Assembly (NCBI GenBank): GCA_034696485.1
Contig: JAQIWT010000541.1
Coordinates: forward strand, 1 to 18,485
Direction: 5' to 3'
DNA: 18,485 nucleotides
Source of the DNA: Isohypsibius dastychi
Lineage: Eukaryota > Tardigrada > Eutardigrada > Parachela > Isohypsibiidae
Under the pieces are notes generated by a model. The model did not search any database, was not told where the DNA came from, and saw nothing but the letters and a program-made list of their open reading frames with translations. Below, one piece after another: positions 7,986-18,134 of the stretch (positions are counted from its first letter, which is position 1; every line of letters starts with the position of its first letter). Both the position numbers and the translations under genes were made by a program.

Positions 7986-10900
7986 TCAATATAAGCTGTC
8001 AGCTAGACTAATGCCAGATGATGCGCTTGTCGTTCCACTTCGACAATCCGGTGAAGAAGACGCTGTCGAGCTGCGCTCATGTTTCGACTTGAAGCGATTT
8101 CGTCGCAATCGCAGGTCGGCCATGATTGTTGGGTTGGAAGCGCGAAGAAATGGGTTAAAGCGTAATTCATCCTCTATGGTCGAAGGAACTGTTGGGTAGG
8201 CGTTCAGTCGAATTTTCTGTCAGAATGAAAACTGGGTAATTGAGACTGATTAATGAGGGGGGTCACAGGGACAACAAACCTTCGCCCACTCAAGTTTGTC
8301 ATCCAGATCCGGATTCTGTGGATTCTCTTTGGCGGCAAACTTCAAGTTGGAGACCGTGTATTCATGGCCACAGTATACCCTCTGGGAATAGAGATGGATG
8401 TCATGGTTATGTGTGCTAGCCTGGTTTGTAAACGGGACATTGGCACGTACTGTCGGAATGGGTAATTTTGAGAAGATCGTCATGTTTTCGTACATCTGTT
8501 GTGGGGTGCCTGAAATACAAGTTGACAAGATCAGTTCGGCTGATGCGCTTGCTAGTTCGGGTTGAGCACTCATACACTGAGTCAAACGTTAAGTATATTT
8601 AAAAAAGTCTAATTTTCTGGATTTGATATTCCGGATGAAATTTTACCTTCGAAGAACTTGCCGCATCCAGCGACAAACAATGTATCACCAGAAAAGAGTG
8701 CAGGAGATTCATTATGGCATCCAGTCACATAATAACCTTCATATAAAAACAAATAAAATATCTTTATAGATCTCCTGATATGGAATAACGTTGTGTGACG
8801 AAAGACTGGTTAATTGCTTTACTCACACATGTGACCAGAAGTATGGCAAGGGGTATGCATGCAGCAGACTGTGAGGTTCCCAATCTGTCAAGAAATGCTT
8901 TATGATTGCATCATAACACATTCTTGCTCGCTGCTTCAAAGTCACCTTGATAATGTGCTGGTTTTTGATGAGTTTTGTCATTCCCTCTGTCCTCTCGTCA
9001 CCCGAGTAGATTTCTATGTTTGGAAATAGCTTGAGCAGCTCTTTATTACCTCCCGCGCTTTCCCTGAATTTTAATTATATGAAATAAATAAATACGAACT
9101 TGCATTTCCGCATGCTGTTCATGAATGGCTCGTCTTACCAATGGTGATGGGTTACCAATGCGGCTTTTAGTTCCAGGGGGTCGGCGTCCTCGTCCAGTAT
9201 TTCTTTAATCTGTTCAGAAACATGAGTGACTGATCGAAATCAGAAGACTTTAGAAGATTGTTTAAGAATCTCGTAGAGCGCAGGGAATATGCGCTGATTA
9301 ATGGCACATTCCGAAAGGTCAACGAAAACATTTTTTGGACTGTTTTTGACCATTAGTAAAGTTGAAGCGCACAGAGGTCTATTGAAACATACAGTTCACG
9401 AAAACATGGACTCTGTAAACAAGTGTGATCAAAAATAAATCACGCGGATTTCGCTCGTGATTTATCGTAAATATTGGTATTATCCACTTTCCAAAAAGGT
9501 TGAAGTGCTTTAAATCTGTTTCCTGGTTCATCATCTGATATCTTCCGTACTGCCCGTACTGCGGAATCACAAGGCCGGCGTTTTCAGAATATCCCTATCC
9601 GTTCAAAAGATTGCCCTTTGAAAATCATGACCATTAGGCTTCTGCTGGGGGGGGGTCATCGCGGTATCAAGAATTTTTTCTCCGTCTTTGTTTATTTGAA
9701 TCCAGTATCCAACTGCCAACTTTTTGCACTCAGGGAAATAATTTTGTAAAATAGACATTTCTTATGGATTTCGCAGAAATAGAATCTGGTCTCTCGTGAA
9801 TTATCGCCGGAATGAAATTCCAACAGATTCTGTTTCACACCGAAATCTGGTGACAATTCTTTCTTTGAAAAAATTACTTCAAGATATTTTTTTAAGTCTT
9901 TTCGTAAAGGCGTAAAATTACAGTTAGAATATTTAGGTGTTGCCAACAAATAATTGAATGTTTTCACGCTGGCCATGAAAATATGCTGAGCATTAGGTGG
10001 AAATAGACGAGAATCATTCGTCATTGCGCCTACCCAAAATAACCCGTCTGGCTTGAGTGAGTTTTTGCGGTAACGATGTGATATTTAAATTAGGTTAGCC
10101 TTCAAAGCTCCACAAAGTAGCTGATTCTATTTAAAGAATGACATTTTGAGACGAGTCACTTTCATTCAGGGCCCTAAGCGCTTCCCTTATCAACGAAACA
10201 TTTAATATTCAAGTTCATGTTTGGCGGCAAGGCACTTCACTTTACGTTCACATCACATCACTCGCTCGAGTCAATTACATCACCGAAGAGAACGGCAACA
10301 CATTTTTCTCATTTTTGCAGATTGGGACTTACTTTGTCCGGCTCGACGGGGTCCACCACGCTGTGTGACAAGAAAAACAATTACATCTCTAAAAAACAGA
10401 GGGAGCACTTTGTCAACTTACGCTGCCTCTTTTTTGAAGCGGTCAATGATAAGATACCTGAAATAAGGAAGAGTAAAACTTATGTTCGGGAATGTAACCA
10501 AACGCCAAGCATTTTCTAATCCCCATGAAAAACATTCCTCTCGGGCACTCTATGTTTTCTTCTCAAAACTGTTCAAGAAGAACAAGATTTGTCCCACTTT
10601 GTGATTCCATTTTAATGTTCATGTGCAATCTGTTTGAATCGTCTTCTGTATTTCAAACGTTTCGAACTTCACATTGAAGATTCTCGTACTCAAATTAGGA
10701 AACTCGTCGGAAATAGCGTTGGTGACGCCGAATGGAGCACTTGGTAAACAGACACAAAGTCTTAACCACATGTTACAATATCTCAACAGAACGATAATTT
10801 ACAGCCTGTGTATATGGAACATAATGAGTTACAAAATGTCGACCCATATGTTCATGTTTAATGAGCCGTTCATTCTAATTTAAAACCAGCTCGGCAAAGA

Positions 10901-11144
10901 TAGCGTAACGGTTCATCTGGTTCCGTATTTGTACAATTGGTGTGAGTTCAAAATGTCGTAAGCGAGTTCTTACTTTCGAACACAACTGTGATCTTTGGAA
11001 AATTCAGATTTCAGAGTACCCTAGACAAAAATTGCGATGCTCTACTTACATGTAATTGTCAAGAAGAGCCGGAATAACTTTGACTTCAAAGTACTTGGAG
11101 TGGTCCACCGTTTTCATCACAGAATGGCCGTGTTTGTGAAACAT
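7986..11144 (-). CDS. HAGH: Glyoxalase II (hydroxyacylglutathione hydrolase)
   Basis: Metallo-beta-lactamase-fold enzyme that hydrolyses S-lactoylglutathione to lactate and glutathione in methylglyoxal detoxification. Exons: 11050-11144, 10422-10457, 10333-10360, 9139-9209, 8946-9063, 8827-8884, 8647-8736, 8451-8509, 8280-8381, 7986-8216; all phases agree; 295 residues. Motifs: [17 protein letters not shown] near the N-terminus, [17 protein letters not shown] (His74/His76), TPCHTSGH (His130), [17 protein letters not shown] (Asp153), [15 protein letters not shown] (His191) and [17 protein letters not shown]. The usual HHHWDHAGGN reads HHHWESAGGN, so two ligands of the second metal site (human Asp58 and His59) are Glu78 and Ser79. 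The C-terminal tail is Ser/Arg-rich and unlike the human tail. The start is the first in-frame ATG after a stop; an internal Met at residue 10 could also be used. Intron 3 is about 1.1 kb. Confidence 0.95.
9210..10332 (-). other. Large intron 3 of glyoxalase II
   Basis: A 1,123-nt intron with donor AAA|GTAAGT and acceptor TTTCTGAACAG, far larger than most introns here. It contains a run of nine G (9647-9655) and a 110-codon open frame on the minus strand (10024-9692) that has no recognisable motif; an ORF of that length is about what chance gives in a window this size. No repeat or transposon protein recognised. Confidence 0.7.
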
Positions 11145-11376
11145 TTTTGGGAAGAGTGTATGGAAAACGATCACAAGAGTAGATCACTGAAGGTCACAAA
11201 TAATAAATTCCGGGAGAGTTAATTGTAGTGGAGAATTGGCGACAATAAGACCATTTCTATCGAACAAGATCATGAACAACGCTTAATGAGGCGCCATACA
11301 CAGTTTGTTAGGGGCAAGAATAGGAGAAAAATATGTCTAGCCCGAAATCGAGAACTGACAGCCGCTCTTGAAAGAA

Positions 11377-11595
11377 ATGCAAGTATCAAGTACTAAACAA
11401 AGTCATGAAGACGGCGGTGCATTTACGTGGTGGGTGGCATTAGTGTTATTACTCATAAGGCAGGCACTATGCAGTGGCCTTTCCCGTGATCCGGAAGAGC
11501 AGAGATTGATTACATCATTCCTCGTGAAAACAGCGTGTGTTGGCACTTGTCTAAACGATGGTTGTTTCTGCATACACACCAAGTACTCTTCTTAG
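11377..11595 (+). CDS. Small ORF, hypothetical secreted or membrane-anchored Cys-rich peptide
   Basis: A 72-codon single-exon ORF. After about 15 polar residues comes a hydrophobic stretch (FTWWVALVLLLIRQALCSG) that could act as a signal or anchor, then an acidic segment and a short tail with four cysteines (CVGTCLNDGCFC). No family is recognised, and no splice sites or promoter support it. The length is compatible with chance, so the gene is doubtful; I list it because signal-like plus Cys-rich is a typical layout for secreted peptides. Confidence 0.2.
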   Translation: MQVSSTKQSHEDGGAFTWWVALVLLLIRQALCSGLSRDPEEQRLITSFLVKTACVGTCLNDGCFCIHTKYSS

Positions 11596-11603
11596 GGGTC
11601 ACA

Positions 11604-11616
11604 CCCCCCCCCCCCC
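11604..11616 (+). repeat. C13 homopolymer
   Basis: Thirteen consecutive C in the intergenic space upstream of the protease-homologue gene. Length is likely polymorphic or uncertain. Confidence 0.9.
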
Positions 11617-11927
11617 ACCGCGTCGGGTGCATATGCGTTCCTAGCAAATTAAGTTGACCCTTTTAGACAATTATTCGTACAGACTACAGATACATGGGCA
11701 TGTTATCTTGAATAGTTAAACGTGTCATTCACGATACAGTGTCACCCGCACCTTTATTACGCTATCCTGGCTGTGCTCGTAACAGCCGCAAAACAAAAGA
11801 ATAATCGACCGGTATCTCATCTTCTAACATGTAAGATAGCACCATGCTCAACCCGGAAACACAATTCATTCGGATAATTTTCTACTTCTGTTGTAACTTT
11901 GGATTAACCTGAATAACGGTGCGGAAC

Positions 11928-14311
11928 ATGACTGCTTTATTTGTGGTTAGTTTGGTTATAGTGATCTTCGGTGCTGCCGTCGCACAGGGTAAGGAATATA
12001 TCCTCTTGCTGTTCACTTGATTGAGGTGAACGAGAATGCTTTCTTCTTTGGCAGATGGATGTAACTCCCCCGTGACTTTAACGGGAAATGGTACTTTTGG
12101 AACAGCCAACCCATATTCAAACTACCAGAAATGCCGATGGATTCTCAACGCCGAGCCTGGCAAGGTACGTTCAAGTCTTCCAAACATTCAGTTTTTCCAT
12201 GGTCGAACAAATGGCCACATCACATTCTTATCTGGGCTCTGGTATGACTGGCAGTTACGCAGAGACTTGATTTCTGTAACCACACAGAGTAACTGAGTCA
12301 ATCCAAGTGGGGGGGGGGGGGGGGTGATGCTCTGCACCGAGTATGATACAGAGTGCACTCCAACACCAACGTGTATGTATGCCGATCGAACCAGTGTATG
12401 AACGCACATGGTTTCATTTTCAGGCGATCCAGCTGACATTCCCTGACCGCTTTGACATCGAATACAGCTCAGCTTGTAACTATGATAAACTGGTCATCTA
12501 CAACTCCGAGTCAGTTGATGCGGTTCTTCGGAACAGTCCGTGTGCCTCATCGAGCCAGTCCATTCAAGGCAAGTTCGGCCCTTATTGTGGCTTCAGCGCG
12601 CCAGCCGAAGAAATCATTTCATCCGGAAATCGCCTCGTCGTCGAGTTTTGTTCAGACAGTTCATCGACCGGGAGCGGCTTCCAAATTGAACGCAGAGAAG
12701 TCGGCGGCAATACGGCTCCATCATCGGGCTCAGACTGCAACCAAGATGTCCAAGTCGATGGCAAGCATTTGGTGACCTTTTACAACAACTCCGGCTATCC
12801 GGCATTTACTAAATGCAATTACAAGTATACCTCCAAAAGCGGCCGTCCTCTAAAGGTCACCGCAACCCGATTCAATCTGGAAGGTTTTCTGGGCTGCCGA
12901 TATGACAGCTTGAAGATATTTGATAAGGGTGTGCTGGTCGGGACATTCTGTGGATCGAACGGGCCGAAGGAGGTTAGAAGTAGTGGAAATGAAATCGAGC
13001 TCAAGTTTGTGTCTGACCAGTATACTGAGGGAAAAGGCTTTGCTCTGACTATCGAAGGTATGATGAAATCGGTTCGACAGTTGGAAGTTTATGTGAATAA
13101 TGTACTCTTTAAACAGAAACCTGTCAGGGTGACCACCTTTGTAAAACTGTGGACGACAGCAGAGCTGATGAATGCTACAATGAGCGAGACATTTGCAATG
13201 GTTCTCCGCAGTGTCACAGCGGACAAGATGAAAGCGCTTGCGGTAAGGATTTCAGCTCACAATTTTAATCTTAGTAAGAGAGTTTAATTTCTTTAAGATG
13301 ACTGCGGTAGTTCAAGCTGGGATATCAGCAAGCCATTTCCTGGAGCAGCTGCAATCACTCACATTGATGGGCAGATTCACTGCGGTGGAGCGTTGATTAA
13401 CAAAGATTTTGTGCTCACTTCAGCACACTGTCTGCATCGGTACAGACTTGCAAGAATGTGTTGCTAAAAATGACTAAGAATTCAACATTTTCAGACTTGA
13501 TGACAAGCCGGAACGTTTCGTTGTCAAACTTGGGGCTGCTCGACTCGGTGATGCTTATGTCTCTCAGATTCAATCCATCACCGTTCACCCGCTCTTCAAC
13601 CCCAAAAATCTTGCCAACAATCTGGCTCTGGTTAAACTTTCTAAATCAGCTCCAGTTCAGTAAGTGACGCGTACAGTTGAGGATATGTACTTGTTCTACT
13701 GTTGACTCTCGCAGATCAACAATCTCGCCATTTTGTGTTCCAAACACGGCCGCTTACGGAAACTTTCCAACTGGATCCCAATGTTTCACACTTGGATGGG
13801 GACGGACGGTTGCTCAGGATATCAACAGCTACGGTAAAATCTACTATTTGTTGGGGTAGATGGTAAACATAGAGTATGAGGCTAACTGAGCGCACAATTT
13901 TTGCAGCTCCCTCTGTGAAGAACTACACTGCCTCCATTCTGGCAACCACGCAGTGCAGATTTACGGCATCTCCCGTGGTCGTTGATGAGACTAACATTTG
14001 CGCATCAACTTCAGGAAAACTATGCTATGGAGATAATGGTGAGTGATTCTGTCATCTGGCTCAACAATAGGCAAGTGTCTAACCGGTTGTTTAAACAGGA
14101 GCACCGCTTATCTGCAAAGCCAGCAACTCTCGATGGCAAATTGTTGGAATTAACTCGGTTGCTTTTGGTTGCACATCAACATCCAATGTCCCAGCCTCAT
14201 TCACTAAGGTATGTTTCTGCTCTTATTTCACATGCAGAGAAACAATATAGCTTTCGTTGTTTGTAGGTGTTTTCCTATTTGCCGTGGATCAACGATGTTG
14301 CTTTTAACTAA
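11928..14311 (+). CDS. Secreted CUB-CUB-LDLa-trypsin-like serine protease homologue, catalytically dead
   Basis: Exons: 11928-11988, 12055-12164, 12424-13057, 13117-13242, 13298-13439, 13495-13659, 13715-13833, 13907-14038, 14099-14208, 14267-14311; phases agree; 547 residues. Order: signal peptide (1-20, hydrophobic, ending GAAVAQ); CUB1 from C23 (LTGNGTFGTANPYSNY) to about 130; CUB2 at about 135-265; LDL receptor class A repeat at about 270-311 (DICNGSPQCHSGQDESAC); S1 fold at about 313-547 (HCGGALIN, TSAHC, CFTLGWGR, SYLPWIND). His354 is present, but the catalytic Asp is Asn400 (ANNLALVKL) and the Ser is Asn496 (GDNGAP). No R/K-IVGG activation site is visible before the domain. C313 and C420 could form the usual prodomain-linking disulphide. 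Inferred role: extracellular binding, scaffold or regulatory protein (immune or matrix) rather than a protease. Confidence 0.95.
12309..12324 (+). repeat. G16 homopolymer in intron 2 of the protease homologue
   Basis: Sixteen consecutive G inside the 259-nt intron 12165-12423. Such a tract is prone to length polymorphism and sequencing error and may form a G-rich secondary structure in the transcript. Confidence 0.9.
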
Positions 14312-14430
14312 CTTTGAGTTTTGGTCTGTTGAAATAGCGTCCAGTTTATGTTGTTGTTTGCACGAGATTCTTGGAATACAGAATGATAAAAATAGAAATG
14401 GACACTAGAAAGAGTGGTGCATCAATTTAT

Positions 14431-14476
14431 GTTGGTGTAGTGGTAACCTTCTTCTCTAATTGAGGATTCAACCAAC
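14431..14476 (+). other. tRNA-like fragment, possible SINE head
   Basis: TGGTGTAGTGG at 14433-14443 matches the pol III box A consensus. About 20 nt further on, GGATTCAACC (14464-14473) resembles a damaged box B. The ends GTTGGT (14431-14436) and ACCAAC (14471-14476) are complementary. At 46 nt it is too short for a real tRNA. It lies near the inverted-repeat element, which suggests a decayed tRNA-derived repeat. Confidence 0.3.
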
Positions 14477-14568
14477 ACGTTGACGATAGGAAAACAGGTC
14501 ACTTGTGGCAAAACCAGCAGTTTGTTCTCGGGATTAAACAATCGTTGGTTTATGGAATGGCGCGGCGA

Positions 14569-15017
14569 TGTTTCGTAGTGAGAAGTTTCGCAGGCGAACT
14601 TTCGTAGTGCAGTTTTCGTAGTGGCGACATTTCGTAGTACGGTTAGTTTCGTAGCTGCGGGAATATAAGAGGCAGAGCTGGATTGTGGAAATGGGTGGAT
14701 ATGGAAATGTAAGAAATGATGGATTTCACAACCCGGGGAATCAAAGTTGAAAATGCAAAGCATAACTACACAGTGTGACACCAAAAATATGGCGATACTT
14801 TACTCATGACTCTTACAGCACTATCAATAACGTTTTGCATTACATAACTGTTCTGATTCGTGTGCAGAATTGTTGGTAACGGGTCACAGAGGGTGATAAT
14901 CATCAGAAAATACGTGACTTTCAAAATTCGCCAACTAAACATCGCATTCACGAAATATCGGTTGGCGAATGGTCGCCTACGAAATGTCGCCACTACGAAA
15001 AAAGCGCCTACGAAACA
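14569..15017. repeat. Inverted-repeat (MITE-like) element of TTTCGTAG units
   Basis: A perfect 25-bp inverted repeat: the plus strand at 14613-14637 is the reverse complement of 14977-15001, with about 340 bp between the arms. Outside each arm a further 10-bp pair, TGTTTCGTAG and CTACGAAACA, is arranged symmetrically (14569-14578 and 15008-15017). The core TTTCGTAG, or a close variant, recurs about five times in the left part and as its complement in the right part. No transposase ORF lies between the arms. This fits a non-autonomous DNA transposon or foldback element; exact ends and target-site duplication are not visible. Confidence 0.7.
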
Positions 15018-15456
15018 GCCTGATCTGATACGCATCTGGGAAACTGATTTTGCTGTTGTGATGGCCCACATCGAATAGCGACATCTCTCTTGCCCGAAGG
15101 TACACACCGCATTTCCAAGTTTCCTTCATACATTAAAAACAGAAGGAGAAGCCAAAAAGACGGACGAATCTTTCGTATGGAATCTGGAAGCTTTGAAACT
15201 GCCCAGTTTGTCTTGGATGACAGATGAATTTTGTCAATTTGACCTTCGGTACAACGATGAGGTGATCCTTCCATGTCGCATGTTCTACAAACAAAGCGCC
15301 CATCACCAGCGGATGAAATTGTCCTACAAACTTGATGAATTGATGCTTTATCAGCGTATTATATCCTGTTAACCAAACAATTATGCTTGCTTGAACTTCC
15401 TCTTCTGATTACCCATTCAGCGCAAAGCAAACAGACTTGACTCATAATCGTTCAAG

Positions 15457-15464
15457 TATTTAAG
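15457..15464 (+). promoter_or_regulatory. Candidate TATA box (TATTTAAG) of the monooxygenase gene
   Basis: TATTTAAG lies 45 bp upstream of the ATG at 15509, which would leave a very short leader of 15-20 nt. Position and sequence are compatible with a TATA element; no further promoter motif identified. Confidence 0.35.
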
Positions 15465-15508
15465 CGGCTTTAAGCAACCTTGTAAACATTCTCTTTCTCG
15501 ATCCCGAA

Positions 15509-18134
15509 ATGGCTGGAATTATTCTCCTCTTTCTTTTGTCATGCATCGCTCTAAGCGTTGCTGATCTTCCGGAACAAATTTATGATCGGAGCGCCATCTT
15601 GAACAAAGAAGGCGTCCTTCTGGAATGGAGAGCTTTTGGTGATGAACAAGTAGAGTTCCAGATACGAGTGCCAACAACCAACGGTCAAATGGGTTGGTTT
15701 GGCTTGGGTTTCACGCCAACTGGTGGAATGAAGGGTGCGGATATCGTGGTTGGGTGGATTGACGATGAAGGCGTCCCTCATCTTGAAGTGAGTTCTCAAG
15801 TCAAAAAACACTCAATAATTTTAACTGAATAACTCTTGCAGGATCGTTTTGCCACCGGACAACAAGAGCCCTTCTTGGATGAACATCAAGATTACACACT
15901 GATTGGGACCAAACACGAGGATAATCAGCAACTGTTCAGATTTTCACGAAAGCTGGTGACATGTGATCCGCATGACATGATATTGAATGTACGCAAACAA
16001 ACTCTCGATAAACCCTCCTTTTTGCAGTATTTTATTTTATGTAACAGAACGAAACCGTCCGGCTGATTTACGCATCAAACCCAACAAAACCGGTCAAAAC
16101 TGGTAACGGCTTCGGACTCACCAAGCATATACCTTCATCAAAAGGATTGAAAAGTCTGTTTCTCTTCGATGACAGTGATCAGAACCCCGTCCCAGGAGAA
16201 AAGCTCATAACTATGAATTTTTTGATGACTGAGGTTGTAAACTGAGTTGGTTTTATCAGATTCCATATATATAAAATCGGGTTGGATTTTTAGAACGTTA
16301 TACCACCTGTGGAAACAACCTACTGGTGCGAGGTCATGAAGTTTCCGCAGCTTGACAATCTGGAAAATCTCCACATGATCGGGGTGAGTCCTTCGTCTCT
16401 TTCTCAGAACTAATCCTTGTCTGATCTCTTCGTTACAGTACTCACCCCTTATTCACGGTGAAAATGAGGATGTGGTCCATCACCTGTTGCTCTACATCTG
16501 CCTGCCAACAATTACCGCGACATTTCCAAAAAAACGAGCATTTGATTGCGACCGTGATATCGAAGGGACTCAACAGTATTGCCAGAATATGTTTGGTGCT
16601 TGGGCCAAAGGAGGTGGCGCCATCTACTTTCCGGAGAATGTTGCCTATTCTATCAAAACGGCAGTTGCTCAGGGTGGTTATATGATGATGCAGATGCACT
16701 ATGATAATCCTCAAGCTGAGGTTGGGAGAGTAGACAAGTCTGGGTTGGAAGTGTTCTTTATCGACCAACCCAGAGAACACAATGCCGGATCCACTCGATT
16801 TGGAAGCGGGGGCCTTGACTGTATGTGTAGTTGGCCTAGGTTTGAAAAAAGTGGAATCGTTTTTGTTTCAGGGACCGTCGCTATTCCTCCACTTGAAGAC
16901 TCCTGGACGATCAGCACTGAATGCTCGACTGAATGTTTGACTAAGGTATCTTCTCCTCCTGAGTAAAGTTCTATTCAAGTAGAAACATGCTCTGTCCGTA
17001 GAAATTACCGAAAGATGGTATCAATATTGTCATGATGGGTCCCCACACGCACTTACTCGGTAAGTATTTGGAACTCCTCGGATTCCGATAGACTATGACA
17101 TTTCGGATACAGGTGTCAAAGTTATCGCTCGTCATATCAGGAACGGAATGGAGATTGATCGTTTCATAAAAGATGAGAATTACGACTTCAATTATCAGCA
17201 GCTCAAATCTTTCAAGGAACCTAAAGTTCTGCTCCCCGTAAGTTTCGTTTTTCGGATTGGCTCTTCCTCGGGATTTTTGATCAGGATTGGTCCCACAGGG
17301 AGACACCGTCATCACGGACTGTGTTTACTCAAGCGTAGAGCCCACACGCAGAACTGCGATGACATATGTGAGTCGTCGCTGTTCTCGAAAGAGTGCTTGA
17401 ACCTAAATTCTTCTTTGATAGGGTGGAGAGTCCACGCGAGGTACGGTCTGAGATAGAGTTGACTTTTCGTCCGTTTTTAACTGTTATTCGTAGAGGAGAT
17501 GTGTCTTGTCTTTGGCTACTATTACCCGGCTCAAGATTTTGTCAGCTGCATCAGTGTAACTCGACCACAAGAACTGGCCCGTGAATACGGCTGGAATGGA
17601 GCAGGCAATGGTTACCGTAAGATCTGACCATAATTCCAACAAACAGAATAATTGAACATAGAACAGGTGTCTCATTTTGCAGCTCCATCATCCGAAATGT
17701 ATGCACTCATCGATAAATTCGATTGGTCTGAGGCCAATCGCACTCGCATGCACAATTATATTAAGAGTGGACCACAAATTATTGGCTGCTATGGGGTCGA
17801 TATGATGGTATGAACATTCTCAATGATCTCCGGTATTTCAAACACTCACTTGTTGCGTTTCAAGGATCCAACAGCGATGATGTCGATTCCAAGGATCTCA
17901 AGCTATGTCCCTCTAATCGAGCCAGATGTGTGTGATAAAAAAACTACTCGAGTCCCTGAGCCCACACGACCCATGGTTACCATGAAGACAACAGCCTCGC
18001 GAACAGGGGTTCCCGTACCGACTCGACCAACATCTATCGTCACACGTCCCATTGATGGATTGACCGGTACAACTAACAAAAACACTGTGGCCCACGTTTT
18101 GGTTCTTATTTGTGGCTTAATGCTGTTGATTTAA
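15509..18134 (+). CDS. MOXD1: MOXD1/DBH-like copper type II monooxygenase with DOMON domain
   Basis: Exons: 15509-15787, 15842-15988, 16048-16233, 16294-16383, 16439-16820, 16872-16945, 17002-17059, 17113-17237, 17299-17367, 17422-17440, 17494-17616, 17683-17807, 17865-18134; phases agree; 648 residues. Signal peptide (1-18, IILLFLLSCIALSVA); DOMON domain at about 30-150 (GWFGLGFTPTGGMKGADIVV, DRFATG); N-terminal copper domain with His248/His249 (VVHHLLLYIC) and His321 (MMMQMHYDNP); C-terminal copper domain with His401/His403 (GPHTHLLG) and Met479 (STREEMCLVFGYYYP). All six copper ligands known from PHM/DBH are present, so it should be active in ascorbate-dependent hydroxylation; the substrate cannot be told. 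The Thr/Pro/Arg-rich stalk and final hydrophobic segment (HVLVLICGLMLLI) suggest a GPI signal or membrane anchor. STREEMC resembles MOXD1 more than DBH; orthology is not proven. Confidence 0.94.

Larger units (their letters stand above)
11145..11927. other. Intergenic region between divergent glyoxalase II and protease-homologue genes
   Basis: Should contain both promoters; no clear core element identified. It holds a small plus-strand ORF (11377-11595, listed separately) and a run of 13 C (11604-11616). Confidence 0.4.
14312..15508. other. Intergenic region with repeat-derived sequence
   Basis: About 1.2 kb without a credible coding exon. It contains a tRNA-like fragment (14431-14476), an inverted-repeat element built of TTTCGTAG units (about 14569-15017) and, at the right end, the promoter of the monooxygenase gene. 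Open frames across the repeat simply reflect its low stop content. Confidence 0.6.

Noticed and set aside
9692-10024. 110-codon minus-strand ORF as a nested gene
   Set aside because: It lies wholly inside the 1.1-kb HAGH intron, has no motif or signal, and an ORF of this length is roughly expected once by chance in a window this size. I keep it only as a note in the intron entry.
10217-10519. Two overlapping plus-strand ORFs (100 and 81 codons)
   Set aside because: They are antisense to HAGH exons 2 and 3, which are supported by family motifs and phase.
12188-12439. Minus-strand ORF with a Pro run at 12309-12324
   Set aside because: The run is just the G16 homopolymer of an intron read backwards.
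14431-14476. Functional tRNA gene
   Set aside because: Too short, no complete anticodon or T-arm; kept only as a tRNA-like fragment.
14766-15107. ORFs across the foldback repeat
   Set aside because: Stop-poor repeat sequence on both strands; no transposase or other domain visible.
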